Part shown: piece after piece, positions 7,894 through 21,700 of the stretch
Layout of the letters: each line of letters begins with the position of its first letter
Numbering within the stretch: position 1 is the stretch's first letter
Assembly: GCA_043758205.1 (NCBI GenBank)
Contig: JAYVNY010000024.1
Location: 1-47,594, forward strand
Direction: 5' to 3'
Source of the DNA: JANNGC01 sp043758205
Lineage (GTDB): Bacteria > Verrucomicrobiota > Verrucomicrobiia > Limisphaerales > SIBH01
DNA: 47,594 nt
Position numbers and translations under genes: made by a program
The notes under the pieces: generated by a model
Database searches by the model: none
The model's input: the letters and a program-made list of their open reading frames with translations, nothing else
What the model was told of the DNA's origin: nothing

Positions 7894-9717
7894 GTGCTTC
7901 TCCTCGCCCACACGGCCTCTGCGGTCTCCATCCGCTGGTCCGCCGGCACGAGCGATCCGCTTCACATCAAGACCCCGCGAATTTACGTCACGGGACCCGG
8001 CTCCGCCCAGCTCAGCGACATCAAGGCCGCTGTGCCGAAAGCGCCGCTGGCCCAGGTCGCGCCCGGCGTCTGGCATTTGCGCGCGGAACTCGTCGTCGAG
8101 GAAGGCGCGCGCCTCGTCCTCTACGGCACCAAGCTCGGCGGCGACGTGGACGAATTGCGCCTCCAAAGCAACAACACCGGCAGCCCGATCAACGACATCA
8201 TCTTCCTCAGCGCCGACTGGGGCACGCTCGACATTCGCAGCACCAAGATCACTTCGTGGGACGACGCGGTGAACGGACCCGACACCGAATACAACGTCTA
8301 TAAACGCTCCTTCGTCCGCATCCGCTCGGTGCTCGGCACGAATGGCGTGACGCCGTTCGAGTCCCGCATGGACATCATTGACAGCGACGTGGGCTACCTC
8401 GGCTCGCACAACGCCGAAGCCTACGGACTCGTATGGAAAGTGCTCGAAGAGAAAAATCCCGCCGACCGTCCTTACGGCGCGCTCACAAACCTTTATTCAC
8501 TCGTGAACGTGTACGGCAACGTATTCCGCAGCCGTCTGCACCACATGTATTTCGGCCACTACTCGTTCGGGTCCTACGGCCAGCACATGGCCGACAACGA
8601 GGTGGATCACAATGTCGGCTACGGCTTCGACCCGCACGACGACTCGGATTACCTGCTCATCGAGCGCAACAACGTCCATCACAACGGCTGGCACGGCATC
8701 ATCGCCTCGCAACGCTGCGATCACGCCATCATCCGCAACAACATCACCTGGAACAACGGCCACAACGGCATCATGCTCCACCGTTACTGCAACGACTCGC
8801 TCATCGAGGGCAACCGGAGCTTCCGCAATGGCGACGCGGGCATCGCACTCTTCGACAACTACCGCACCATCGTCCGCAACAACGTCTGTCTGGAAAATAC
8901 CACCGCCGGCATCCGTCTCTCCGTCGGCCCGGCGGACAACACCATCCAGAACAACGAGTTCGCCGACTGCGACAGCTTCGGCATCTATCTCTACAAAGGC
9001 GTGGACGCGCCTGCGCCCGGCGATAACGGCAAGCCCAAACGCAACGTCTTCCGCAACAACTGGATCCACGACAACCGGGGCCACGGCATCTTCTCTACCA
9101 GCGCCGACGACAACACGTTCTCGCAAAACATCTTCGAGCGGAACGCGAACCTCATCTACTTCGTCAACGGCCAGCGCAACATCTTCGAGAGCAACTCCGT
9201 TCCCACCGGCGTCACGCTGCGGATGCAGGGCCTGCCGAACATTCTGACCTCCACAATTATCCGCAACCAGGCCGCGCTGCCCATCCAGGTGGACAACTAC
9301 AGCACCGCAAATTTCGAGGACACGTCCGGGAAAATTTTCGACCCGGAGGAACCCGGCATCGCCACCGTCGCCTCGCCCACCGGCTCGTCGCTCATTCTCT
9401 CCACGGTGGACATCGCGAAAACTTCCTTCGTCCGCACCCGTGCCTTCAAGGTGCGCCCGAACGCCGGCTCCGTGCTCGTCACGCCCACGGTCTGGAACGT
9501 CACCGGCGACTTCAGCAAACGCTGGCTCGTGCAGGCGGGCAGCGCCACTTCGAGCATCATCTACACGGTCGGCGATCTCGAACCGGGCCGTCTCTACACC
9601 GTGACCAAGAACGGAGCCGGGAGCAATTTCACCGCAGACCCCACCGGCACCATCACCTTCACCGACACGGGCGTGTCCACCGGACTCACGGAATTCGTGA
9701 TCGCACTGAAGGTCTGA
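7822..9717 (+). CDS. algG: AlgG-like mannuronan C5-epimerase, secreted right-handed beta-helix protein
   Basis: 631 residues. Signal peptide (about 1-34, core FVVLLLAHTASA), N-terminal domain, then a right-handed parallel beta-helix (about 180-480) with many Asn-rich turns (RNNITWNNGHNGIML, VRNNVCLENTTAGIRL). The motif D270-P-H-D273 followed by an Ile-rich strand and GIIASQRC matches the catalytic DPHD region of AlgG, which converts mannuronate to guluronate in the polymer. The C-terminal 130 residues form a separate beta domain. It is longer than AlgG (about 540). Expected site of action is the periplasm or cell surface. The gene lies 96 bases after the algD-like gene, behind a hairpin and an inverted repeat covering the start, and 15 bases before the giant lyase gene. 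The epimerase call rests on the motif plus context; a lyase on the same fold is the main alternative. Confidence 0.8.
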   Translation: MNNTQRTNCFRFRLFSFSAFQLFVVLLLAHTASAVSIRWSAGTSDPLHIKTPRIYVTGPGSAQLSDIKAAVPKAPLAQVAPGVWHLRAELVVEEGARLVLYGTKLGGDVDELRLQSNNTGSPINDIIFLSADWGTLDIRSTKITSWDDAVNGPDTEYNVYKRSFVRIRSVLGTNGVTPFESRMDIIDSDVGYLGSHNAEAYGLVWKVLEEKNPADRPYGALTNLYSLVNVYGNVFRSRLHHMYFGHYSFGSYGQHMADNEVDHNVGYGFDPHDDSDYLLIERNNVHHNGWHGIIASQRCDHAIIRNNITWNNGHNGIMLHRYCNDSLIEGNRSFRNGDAGIALFDNYRTIVRNNVCLENTTAGIRLSVGPADNTIQNNEFADCDSFGIYLYKGVDAPAPGDNGKPKRNVFRNNWIHDNRGHGIFSTSADDNTFSQNIFERNANLIYFVNGQRNIFESNSVPTGVTLRMQGLPNILTSTIIRNQAALPIQVDNYSTANFEDTSGKIFDPEEPGIATVASPTGSSLILSTVDIAKTSFVRTRAFKVRPNAGSVLVTPTVWNVTGDFSKRWLVQAGSATSSIIYTVGDLEPGRLYTVTKNGAGSNFTADPTGTITFTDTGVSTGLTEFVIALKV

Positions 9718-9732
9718 GTTTTTCCCGCCGAC

Positions 9733-12700
9733 ATGATGAACTACGTGTTAGAAAAAACTTTGGTGAGAATGGGAAGGCAGTGCCGCCTGGCGACGGCACT
9801 GCTGATGGGTGCCGTTGGTCTCACGACTCTGGCCCCCGGCGCGGAAGTGGTCGTCACGAACGCCGCCGGCATCACCGCCGCCGCGCTCGCCGCCCAACCC
9901 GGCGACGTCATCGTCATGCAGGATGGCGTGTGGCCCGACGCTGACATTCTCTTCGCCTCCTACGGCACCGCAGCCCAGCCCGTCACGCTCCGCGCGCAGA
10001 CGCTGGGGCGCGTGCATCTCACCGGCCAGTCGCGCCTGCGGATGGCGGGGGAGCATCTCGTCGTGGATGGACTCATCTTCACCAACGGCTACCGCACCAG
10101 CGGCGACGTCATCGCCTTCCGCGACAGCTCCTCCTCGGTGGCTTCCAACTCGAAACTGATCAACTGCGCGGTCATTGGATACAATCCGCCGAACCCCACC
10201 AATGACACCAAGTGGGTCTCGATCTACGGCGCGAGCAACCGCGTCGAGAGCTGCCATTTCCGCGGCAAGGCCAACGTCGGCACCACGCTCATCGTCTGGG
10301 TCAGCGAGCTGCCCGATCCGAACAACCCGAACTACCACGTCATCACGCGCAATTATTTCGGCCCGCGCCCACTGCTCACCGCCGCGTCGAACGGCGGCGA
10401 AACCATCCGCGTCGGCACCTCGGATTACTCGATGAACATTTCGCGCACCACGGTCGAGGACAACTTCTTCGAGCGGTGCAACGGCGACGTGGAAATCATC
10501 TCCAGCAAGTCCTGCGAAAACATTTATCGCCGCAACACCTTCTGGGAATGCGAAGGCGCGCTCACCCTCCGGCACGGCAACAACAGCACCGTCGAGGGCA
10601 ACTATTTCTTTGGCAATCTCCAGACCAACACCGGCGGCGTGCGGATTGTGGGGGAGAACCACCGCGTGTTTAACAACTACTTCGAGACCCTGCGCGGCTC
10701 GTCGTCGCGCGCGCCGCTCGCAATCATGCAGGGGCTTCCAAACTCACCCCTCAACGGCTATTCCCAGGTCAGCAACGCCACCGTCGCCTTCAACACCTTC
10801 GTGAATTGCAACAACACCTTCGTGATCGGCTTGTCCGGTACCGTGGGCGGTCTGCCCACTTCGCTGCCGCCCAAGGATTCCACGGTGGCGAACAACATCG
10901 TGCTTCAGACCACGGGCCGGATCGTGGACTTGCGGCTGGGACCGGAGAACTTCACCTGGACCTCGAACTTGTTTGCCAGCACCACGCTGGGCATCACCAA
11001 TCCGGGCGTGCTGCCGGTGAACGCGTTGCTGGTCACGAACGGAGTGGATGGAATTTATCGTCCGAGCGTGGCGAGTCCGGCGCTGGGGCGGGCGGCGGGC
11101 GGGTTTGATTTTGTGACGGCGGATTTTGAAGGCCACGCACGTCCGCTCTCGGGCAAGGACATTGGCGCGGACCAGGCGTCGGCCGCGCCGCGCACGAGCG
11201 TGCCACTCTCGGCGCCCGCCACGGGTCCGCTGTGGATGCGAGTGAGTGGCTCGGTGGTGTCGTGGCCGCCGCCCGCGCCAATTGTTTATGGCACCACGCT
11301 GGGCGGTTTGCAGTTGAACGCGCAGGCGAATGCGGCCGGGACGCTGGCGTATGATCCGCCCGCCGGCACGCTGCTCGCCGCAGGATCGAACCAGGTCTTG
11401 CGGGTGGTGTTCACGCCGGTGGACACGGTCAATTTTTCGAGCGTGACGCAAACAGTGAGACTGCACGTTTTGCAGGCACCGGCGGTGGTGACGTGGTTGC
11501 AGCCGGCGGACGTGGCTTATGGCACGGCGTTGTCGGGGGCGCAGTTGAACGCCTCGGCGAACGTCGCGGGGTCGCTGGCCTACAACCCGACGCTGGGCAC
11601 GGTATTGAACGCGGGAACGGGGCAGGTGTTGCGGGTGGTGTTCACGCCGAATGACGTGGCGAATTTTGCGGGTGTCACCCAGCAAGTGGTGTTGAACGTG
11701 ACGAAGGCGCAGCCGAATGTGAGCTGGCCCACGCCGGCGTCGGTGGAGCAGGGTTCGGTTTTGGGTGGCGTGCAGTTGAACGCGACGGTGGCGGTGCCGG
11801 GTTCGTTTGTTTATGTGCCGGCGGCCGGGACGGTGTTGAGCGCGGGGAGCGGGCAGATTTTGTCCACGGTGTTCACGCCGGCGGACGGGGCAAATTATTT
11901 CACGGTCACGCAGACGGTGGAGATCAACGTGACCATTGGTGGGCGGACGTTGCCGCGCCTCACCTGGGCGCAGCCGGCGCCGGTGTTATTTGGCACGCCG
12001 TTGGGAGCGTTGCAGTTGAACGCGTCGGCCAATGTGTTGGGCACCTTCAGGTACTCGCCGCCGTCAGGCACGGTGTTGCCGGTGGGCAACGGACAGGTGC
12101 TGCGGGTGACGTTCACGCCGAATGACGGAGATAATTTCGTCGCGGCGACGCAGAGCGTGACATTGAGCGTGGCGCCGCTGACGAGCAACGCCTTGCTGCG
12201 TGTGGCTTACATCGTGCCGTTCAATCGCACGCCGCAGGCACACGCGACGGCGACGTTGCGCGGGTTGGTGCGGCAGTATCAGGAATTTTTTGCGGCGCAG
12301 ATGGCGAACAATGGTTTCGGACGCCGGTCCTTCACGCTGGAGACGGAGGCGGATGGCGTGACGCCGGTGATTCATGTGCTCACCGTACCGCAGTCGGACA
12401 GCTTTTTGCGCGGAGACATTTACGGCCAGCGCGTATTGGATGCGGCCCGCGGCGCGGGATTGCCGGTCGGAGCGCCAGGCCAGCTTTGGTGGCTGATCCC
12501 GGAAGTGCATGTGCAGAATCCCGACGGCACGATGGGCGGCAGCTTTGAAATCGGCGTCCACACGAACACCTCGCCGATTAACTCGGGATGGGCGATCAGC
12601 AGCAGCGAAAAACTTGCGCTGTATCAGACGAAGTACCAGACGAACGCGCTGCTTTACGACGGGCGCACGGTGCCGGAGTTGGGGCCGTATCCGATGGTGC

Positions 12701-15700
12701 AGGATGTTTCTTTCCCGTGGTTTGAGGGCATCACGATTTCAGGCATCAGTTCCTCGGTGATCGGCTCGGGCTTGCGGAGCATCGGCTCGGCGTTTGGTCT
12801 GCCGCATGATTTTCGGAACGACGAAAACTTCAATGGCAACCTGATGGGCTTCGGATTCCGGGGTATCCGCGGCGTATTTCATCCTGAGTTGTATCTCTAC
12901 AATTACTGCACGCTCTCCTACGCCTCGGCGTTGAACTTGAGCGTGAATGCGTTCTTCAATCCGGGCCGACTCGCCACGGATACGGTGCCGCCGAATGTGA
13001 GCGTCACGACCTCCGGGCCGCGCGCGCCCTTCGGCGGGCTGCTCGACATTGAATTCACCGCCACGGACGACCAGGCCTTGCACTCGGCGGTGCTGACGTG
13101 GGAACAGTCGGCGGATTTCGTGATGGCTGAGGAGATGTTGCTGAACGGCACGTCGGCGGGCGGCACTTTTTCCACGGCCTTTTATTCGCCGGGCCAGACG
13201 AACCGCTACCGCGTCACAGTCTATGATCGTTTCGGCAATGAGCGTTCGGCCACGACCACCATCGTGCCGTCGGTGCCGGTCAACCAGGCTCCGCAACCCT
13301 TCATCCGCGTCCGCCCCGTGATCGCGGGACCGGGCGAGGACGTCCTGCTGGATGCCTCGGAAACGTTTGATCCAGAGCACACCGTGGGCTTCCTCGAAGT
13401 GGAATGGGATCTCACCGGTGATGGAAACTTCGACACCGCGCCCACCAGCGAACTGGCGGGACTGTTCAACTTCAGCACGCTGGGCAGCCGCCTCATCCGC
13501 GCGCGCCTCACGGACCCGGCGGGCGATGTCGCCATCTCCGCGCCCGTGGCCCTGAACATTGTGAATTGTCAGACGGAACTTTCTCCGACCAGCCGCAGCC
13601 ACGGCTACGGCGGCGGCGCGAACAAAGTCACCGTCACGGCGGGACCGAAATGCCGCTGGCTCCCCATCACGACGAACGACTGGATCACGCTCACGAACGG
13701 AAACTATCCCGTCGGTCGCGTCACCTCCGCGCCCGTTTCCTGTTACGAGGCGGTGGGACCGTCGCCGGTGGGTCCGAGAGTGGACGGGCCGGAATTCACT
13801 GGCACAGTGGTCCTCAACTACACCCTCACGGCCAACCCGCTCTTCACCGAGCGGCGCGGTTACATCTTCATTGGCGATCAAATTTACACGGTCATCCAGC
13901 AGCCGGCGGTCTGCACATTTTCGATTTCACCGACCAACCGTTTTCATGGCTACGGCTCCGGCGGCAGCGGCACCATCAAAGTCACGCCCAAGGCGAGTTG
14001 CCCGTGGACCGCGATCAACACGAACTCATGGATCACCATCACTTCGGGCGGCAGCGGCACGGGCACGGGTACGGTGAACTACGTCATCGGCGAGAATCGC
14101 GTGAACGGGCGGCGCTCGGGCAACATCGTGATTGATGACCGCGTCTTTACCGTCTCGCAGTGGGGTACGAACTGCGAGCTGGCCCTCAGCCCCGCGGCGG
14201 CTCTGCACACGCAGAGTCCCGAGTCCGGTACGGTGACGATCAGCACGGCTTCGGGCTGCGCGTGGGCCGTGCAGAACACGAACTCGTGGATCACCATCAC
14301 GTCGCCGTTGAGCGGAACCATTTCGAGCAATCTTAGCTACGTGCTCGCGCCGAACCTTGGCCTGGAGACGCGCACCGGCGTGGTGCGTGTGAATGGCGAG
14401 ACCTTCACCGTCAGTCAGCAGGCGTGCTCGTTGTCCATCGAGCCGGCGGCACGCGCGCATCTCTTCTCGGCGTCCACGGGTTCGATCTGTGTCGCGGCGG
14501 GACCGATTTGCGCGTGGTCGGTGAGCACCACGAACACTTGGATTTCCATCCTGTCCGCAACGAGCGCGATCAGCACGGGGCGTGTGGATTATGTCGTCGA
14601 GGCCAATCCCATCAGCGTGGCGCGCGTTGGCGTCATCGCGGTGGCGGGGTATGAGTTCGTCATCACGCAAGACCCGAAGCCGTGTTATTTCGCGGTCACG
14701 AATCTGGACGAGGCGCGCAGCGAAAGTTTCGGCGAGAGCGGCGGCGACGGCGCCATTTACATCTACGCTGACATCGGCTGCAACTGGACGGCGGTCTCGG
14801 ACTCGCCGTGGATTTCCATTCTCGACGGCACTTCCGGCAACGGCTCCGGCACGGTCATCTTCGTGGTCGCGCGCAACGCCGGCCCGGCCCGCAGCGGCAT
14901 CATCACGGTCGCGGGCGAGGATTATCACATCGCGCAGGCCAGCGGCGTGCGCGAAGTGCGGCTCACGGACACGGCGGTGGCGAGCGGGCAGACCAACGCG
15001 ATTTACGTCATCCTCGACGCGCACGGCGGCGAGAACGCGCTGGCTTTCAGCCTGTGCTACGACACGAACTTGCTCGCCTTCGCCTCGGCGTCCTTGCTCC
15101 CGTCCGCGCCGCTGACGGCGGTGCTGACCGTGGCGAACCAGCAGGTGGCGCAGGGCCGGGTCGGCCTCACCGTCGCGATGCCCAACGGCTTCTCGCTCCC
15201 CGCCGGCACCGGCACGGTCGTGAAAGTGTTGCTCGCGGGCAAGCTGGTCAACGGCAAGCCCTACACCACGGTCAGCGTGTGCGACGCGCCCGTCGCGCGC
15301 TCCTTGACGGATGCGGGTTCCCCGCCCTCCGCGCTGACCGCGACTTTCGGCAGCAGCACCGTGCGCGTGCTCGGCCTGTGTTCGCTGGCCGAGGCGCTGG
15401 ACGTGACGAATCTGACCTTCGTGACCGGCCCGATCCCGTGGATCTGCCAGGCGGAAGTGACGCATGATCTCGAAGACGCGGCCGTAAGCGGCACGGTGCC
15501 GGCGAACGGTGAATCCTATTTTGAAACCACCGTGACCGGCCCCGGCACGTTGAGCTTCTGGTGGAAAGTATCGAGCGAACTGGACAACGATCGTTTGCGT
15601 TTCTACATGGACGGCGGCACGCAGTTCACCATTTCCGGCGAAGTGGGCTGGGAGGCGCGCACCTTCAGCGTGCCGGCCGGCGCGCACACCTTCCGCTGGC

Positions 15701-18700
15701 GCTACAACAAAAACCTCGGAACGATCACCAACGGCCAGGATCGCGCGTGGGTGGATCAAGTCGTCTATGTGGCCGCGCCGCCGAGCATCACCAGCCACCC
15801 CGTGGCCCAGGCCGTGGATCAAGGCGCGACCGCGACCTTCAGCGTGGCGGTCGCGGGCCAGGCTCCGTTCACCTATCAATGGCGTTTGAACAACGCGCCG
15901 CTCGTCGAGAGTTCGGTCAGTCGCGGCACCAGCACGCCCACGCTCACGCTTTCCAACGTGCAGCCTTCGCAGGCGGGCAACTATTCCGTCGTCATCACCA
16001 CCGCGTCGGGCGCGCTGGTCAGTTCGAACGCGCCGCTCACCGTCACGCCGCTGCTGCCGCTGCCCGAGGCGCTCGACACCCCGTTCAACATCACGTCGAG
16101 TGGCAACGCGAACTGGGTGGGCCAGGCGCTCGTCTCGCACGACGGTGTGGACGCCGGTCGCAGCGGGCCGATCACGCACGGCCAGACGTCATCGTTCCAA
16201 ACCATCATCAACGGCCCCGGCACGCTGCGCTTCTGGTGGAAAGTTTCCTCCGAATCCGGCGACCGCCTGCGCTTCTTCATCAACGCCATCGAGCAGACCG
16301 GCATCACGGGTGACGTGGACTGGCAGGAAAAAATTTACACCCTCGGGCCCAACGTGCAGACCTTGCTCTGGAGCTACGCGAAAAACTCCAGCGGTTCCCT
16401 GCTCGAGGATCGCGGCTGGGTGGACGAAATTCGCTTCATCCCGCAAGCCGTCGCCATCACCGCGCAGCCCACGAACCAGATCACCGACCAGGGCACGAAC
16501 GCCCTCTTCACCGTGGGCGTGAGCGGCACCCCGCCCATTTATTATCAATGGCTGTTCAACAACGCGCCCCTCCCCGGCGCGAACGCCGCCACGCTCACCG
16601 TTCCCAACGTGCAGCCCATCAACAATGGCCTCTACTCCGTCTTCGTCACGAATGTGGCGGGCAGCGCCACCAGCTCGAACGCCTCCTTGCTAGTGAACCT
16701 CCTCGTCCCGATCGCCGAGGCGCTCGACACCCCGAACCTCACCTGGACCACCACCACCTCGCCCGCCGGAGCCGCGCCGTGGGTCGGTCAGGTCGCCACT
16801 TCGCACGACGGCACCGACTCCGCCCGCACCGGCATCATCGGGGACGGCGTCACCACCACGCTCGCCACCACGCTGACCGGACCCGGCACCTTCTATTTCT
16901 GGTGGAAAGTTTCCTCGCAAGGCGCCGGCTCCGACCGGCTGCGCTTCTACATCAACGGCTCCGCGCAGGAGGACATCTCCGGCGAAGTGGACTGGACTTT
17001 CCGCAGTTGGACCATCCCGAGCGGTGCGAACCAGATCGTGGATTTCCGTTACGTGAAAAACGCCAGTGGCAAGGCCGGCCTCGACATGGGCTGGGTGGAC
17101 CAGGTGCGTTACGTGCCGAACAGCACGCCGACCGCGCCCTTCTTTGCCATCCAACCGGCCCCCCGCACCGTGGTCGTGCCCGCGGGCGTCAGTTTCAACG
17201 CCCTGGCCGGCGGCTCCACACCGCTCAGTTACCAATGGCAGCTCAACGGCATGCCGCTCACCAACGGCACCGGCATCGCCGGTGCCACGACCACCAACCT
17301 CACGCTCAGCGGCGCGGCGGCGGCCGTGGCGGGAAATTATTCCGTGCTCGTCACAAACAGCGCGGGCGCGACGCTCAGCGCGCCGGCCTCGCTCACCGTC
17401 ATCACCGCGCCCGTCATCACCAACGCGCCAGTGGATCGTTACGTCGTCGCCGGATCGAACGCGGTCTTCAACGTCGGCGCGCTCGGCCAGGCCCCGCTCA
17501 CCTACCAGTGGATGCGCGACGGCTCGAACTTGATTGATGGCGCGAAATACAGCGGCGTCACCACTTCCAATCTCACCATCCTCAGCGCGCAGGTTGCGGA
17601 TCAAGGCATCTACTCGGTGATCGTCAGCAACGCCGCCGGCACCGCGAGCAGCCTGCAAGGTGCGGGCACACTCACCGTCTGGAGCGCGGCGCGCAGCGGC
17701 GTGATTGCCAACAGCGAGAACACCTTGCTCGAAGCGAACGTGACCGGACCCGGCACGATTAAATTCGCGTGGAAAGTTTCCTCGCAGACGAACAGCGACT
17801 CCTTCCTCTTCCTGCGCGGGGCCACGGAACTCGCGCGCATCTCGGGCGAGGTGGACTGGCAGCAGCAGACGTTCGCCATTCCGACGGGCGCGCAAACCTT
17901 GCGCTGGCAGTACGTGAAGGATGCGGCGGGCAGCGCCGGTTCTGACGCGGGCTTCCTCGATAATGTGGAGTTCATTTCCGACACCGCCGTCGCGCCACAG
18001 GTCACGGGGCAGCCGACGGGCCGCACCGTATTATCCGGCAGCACCGTGACCTTCGACGCCACGGTGACCGGCTCCATGCCGCTCACCTATCAATGGCGCT
18101 TGAACGGCACGCCGCTGCTCAACTCCGCCAGCATCGGCGGCGCGCAGACGCCGCGTCTCACGCTCTCCGGTCTCACGCTCGGCCAGGCGGGCAACTACTC
18201 GCTGCTCGTCACCAACGCGGCGGGCGTCGTCAGCAGCTCGAACGCCCCGCTCGTCGTCAATGCCCTTCCGGCGGGCAACGCGCCGGTCATCACCACGCCG
18301 CCCACGAGTTACCAGACGAGCGAGAACGCTTCCGTGACGTTCACTGTCGCGGCGACCGGCGCGGCCCCGCTCAGCTATCAATGGTTCTTGAACGGCGCTC
18401 CGCTCGCGAATGTCGCCGGGGCCAGCCCCGTCAGCGGCGCGACTACTGCGAGCCTCAGCCTCAGCAACGTGCCGGCGACGCAGGCGGGCAACTACACCGT
18501 GGTCGTCAGCAACGCCGTCGGCCTCGCGAGCGCCCGCGCTTCGCTCTCCGTCCTCACGCTCGGCGAGGCGGCAGGCGCTCCCTACATCGCTTTAGCCCAG
18601 GCCGGCAACGCCTCCTGGATCGCCGAAACAAGCGCAACCGCGCACGACGGCGTGAACGACGTCCGCTCCGGCGTCATCAATCACGCCGAGAATTCGCGCC

Positions 18701-21700
18701 TGGAAACCTACGTCGAGGGACCGGGCACCGTGACCTTCTGGTGGAAAGTTTCCTGCGAAGCGAGCGATGACAATTTGCGCTTCTACATCGGCGCTTCCGA
18801 AATGATCCGCATCTCCGGCGAGGTCCCGTGGGAGCAGAAATCTTACGCCGTTCCCGCCGGCACACAGTTGCTCAAGTGGCGCTACGGCAAAGGCACCAGT
18901 GGCACGGCGGGCCAGGACGCGGGCTGGGTGGACGACATCACTTACACGCCGAGCACGATCAATGTTGCTCCGACGGTCACGAACCAGCCGGTGAGCCTCA
19001 GCCTCCTCGCCGGTCACACTGCGATCTTCGGCGCGGGCGCGGGCGGCTCGATGCCCCTGACCTTCCAATGGCGTTCGAATGGCGTGCCGGTTTTGAATGG
19101 CAACGGCGTGAGCGGCGCGCGCGGCCCGCGTTTGACCATCCTCAGCGCCCCGGCGCAGTCGGCGAATTACTCGCTCCTTGTGAGCAACGCCGCCGGCACA
19201 GCCACGAGCGCGGTGGTGACGTTGAACGCCACGTCCGTTCTCTCCGCGCCGATCATTTCACTCCAGCCCACGAACCGCAGCGTGACCGAGGGCGAGTCCG
19301 CGAGCTTCAGCATTCTCGCCAGCGGGGCGCTGCCGCTCACGTATCAATGGCTGCTCAACGGCGTCCCGCTCGTGAACGGCGCGGGCGTGAGCGGCGCGAC
19401 CACCAACACGCTTTCGCTCAACAACGTGCAGGCCGCGCACATCGGCACTTACTCCGTCGTCGTCAGCAATTCCGCCGGCACCGCCGTCAGCAGCCCCGCG
19501 TCGCTCACGGTGCTCACGATGAGCGAAGTGGTGGGCGCTCCGTATTTGAACCTCGCCGTGATCGGCCAGCCGTGGCTCGTGCAGAACGGTTCGACCTACA
19601 CGCCGGGCACGACCAATGGCGGCGCGCGCCTCATCGTCAGCGTGCCGGCCTCGATCACCACCCAACCTGCCGGACAGTCGGTGGTGGAAGGCAACGACGC
19701 GACGTTCACCGTCGGCACGGCTGGCTCGCCTCCGCTCTTCCTGCAATGGCGTTTGAATGGCGTGGCGCTCTTCGACGGCAACGGTATCAGCGGTGTGAAT
19801 TCCAACACGCTCGTCATCAGTGGCGTGCAGCCGGTGGACGCGGGAAATTACTCCGTCACCGTCAGCAACGCCGTCGGCTTCGTGTTCAGTTCGAACGCCG
19901 CGCTCGTCGTGCTTACCCCGCCGAGCATCACCACGCCGCCCGCCGCGCTCACCGTCAACGAGGGGGCACCCGCGAGTTTCACCGTCGTCGCCGCCGGCAC
20001 CGCGCCGCTTACCTATCAGTGGAAGCGGAACGGCACGAACATCGTCAACGGCGGCAGCGTCAGCGGCGCGACCACGGCCACGCTCACCTTGAACAACGCG
20101 CAGCCGTTGCAGGGCGGGTTTTACTCGGTCGCGATCAGCAACACGGCGGGCGGCATCGTCAGTTCGCCCGTCCAGTTTAGCGTCCTGGCCGCGCTCACGG
20201 TCGGCGAAGCGATGAATGCGCCGTATCTCACTTGGAGCACCGACCTCGGTGCGCCGTGGACGGTGCAGACGAACGTGACGCACGACGGCGAGGCGGCGGC
20301 GCAGAGCGGCACGATTGTGGACGGCACTTCGAGCACGATCGAAACGACTGTGGTCGGCCCCGGCACGATTCGTTTCTGGTGGAGAATCTCCTCGCAGACG
20401 AACGCGGACTTCCTGACCTTCTCGGCCAACGGCGCTACGTGGGCACAAATTTCCGGCCTGGGTGGCTGGCAGTATCAATCGTTCGTCGTGCCCGGCGGAC
20501 TCGTGACCTTGCGCTGGACGTATAGCAAAGACGCGGGCGGCTTCGCGGGCTTGGATCGCGGCTGGCTGGATGAAGTGGACTTCGTGCCGAGCAGCGGCCC
20601 GTCCGTGCCGGTGATTGTGCAGGAACCGGTCGGCGTGGAAGTGAACCCCGGCGAGAATGTGACCTTCTCCATCCAGGCGCTCGGCACCGCGCCGCTCAGT
20701 TATCAATGGCGTTTTGAGGGCCAGGAACTCGGCGACGGCGGCAACATCCTCGGCTCGAAAACGCCGACGCTGACCATCAGCGGCGTGCAACCGTCGCAGG
20801 CTGGTCTTTACGATGTGGTGGTACGAAACCCCTACAGCCTCGACATCAGTGAAAATGTTTTCCTGAGCGTGATTCCCATCATCTCGCTGCCCGTCGCGCT
20901 CGACACGGATCACACGAACATTATCTGGGTTTCCGGCGCGTCGGTCGGCGGCCTGCCGTGGCGCGGCCAGACGAACGTGAAATCCGATCTGATTGACGCG
21001 GCGGTGAGCGGCACGATTGGCCACGGGATGACGAGCTGGGTGCAGACGGTGGTCTCGGGACCCGGCGCGATTTCCTTCTTCTGGAAATGCTCTTCGGAAA
21101 CGAACCAGGACCGGATGCGTTTCACGATTGACGGCGTGGAAGTGGCGAACATCTCCGGCGAGACAGACTGGCGGCAGCGCACCTTCACGATCAATGATCC
21201 CGCCACCGTTTTGCGCTGGTCATACACCAAGAGCGCGACCGGCATCTCCGGCCTCGACCGCGCGTGGCTCGATCAAGTCGTCTTCGGCCCGACCGCGCCG
21301 ATCATCACGAACACCAGCCAGAATGTGTTCGCCGTGGACGTGGGCACGACCGTGCGCTTCAACGTGGCGTCAAGCGGCACCACACCCTTCAGCTACCAGT
21401 GGAGTTTCACGCCGCCCGGCACGTTGCGCAGCACGAACCTGCTCAACGGCGACACCAATTTCCCGATCTACCCCGGCTTCCTCGTGGGCGCGGTGGGCAA
21501 TCGCCGCCTGACTATCTCGAACGCGCAGCCGGAGCAGAGCGGTACCTACAATGTTGAAGTGTCGAACCCCGCAGGTTCCGCCGTCAGCCCACCGTTCACG
21601 CTGCAAGTGATTCCGTCATTGCCGCTCGCCGAGGCGTTGAACACCAATCTCGTCTGGGAAACCTACGGCTACTCGTGGTGGGTGGCTTCCACAAACATTC

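Noticed and set aside
12775..12810. Active zinc metalloprotease site
   Set aside because: The surrounding sequence resembles HExxH proteases, but the residues are R-S-x-x-S, so zinc binding is not supported; reported as a degenerate domain instead.
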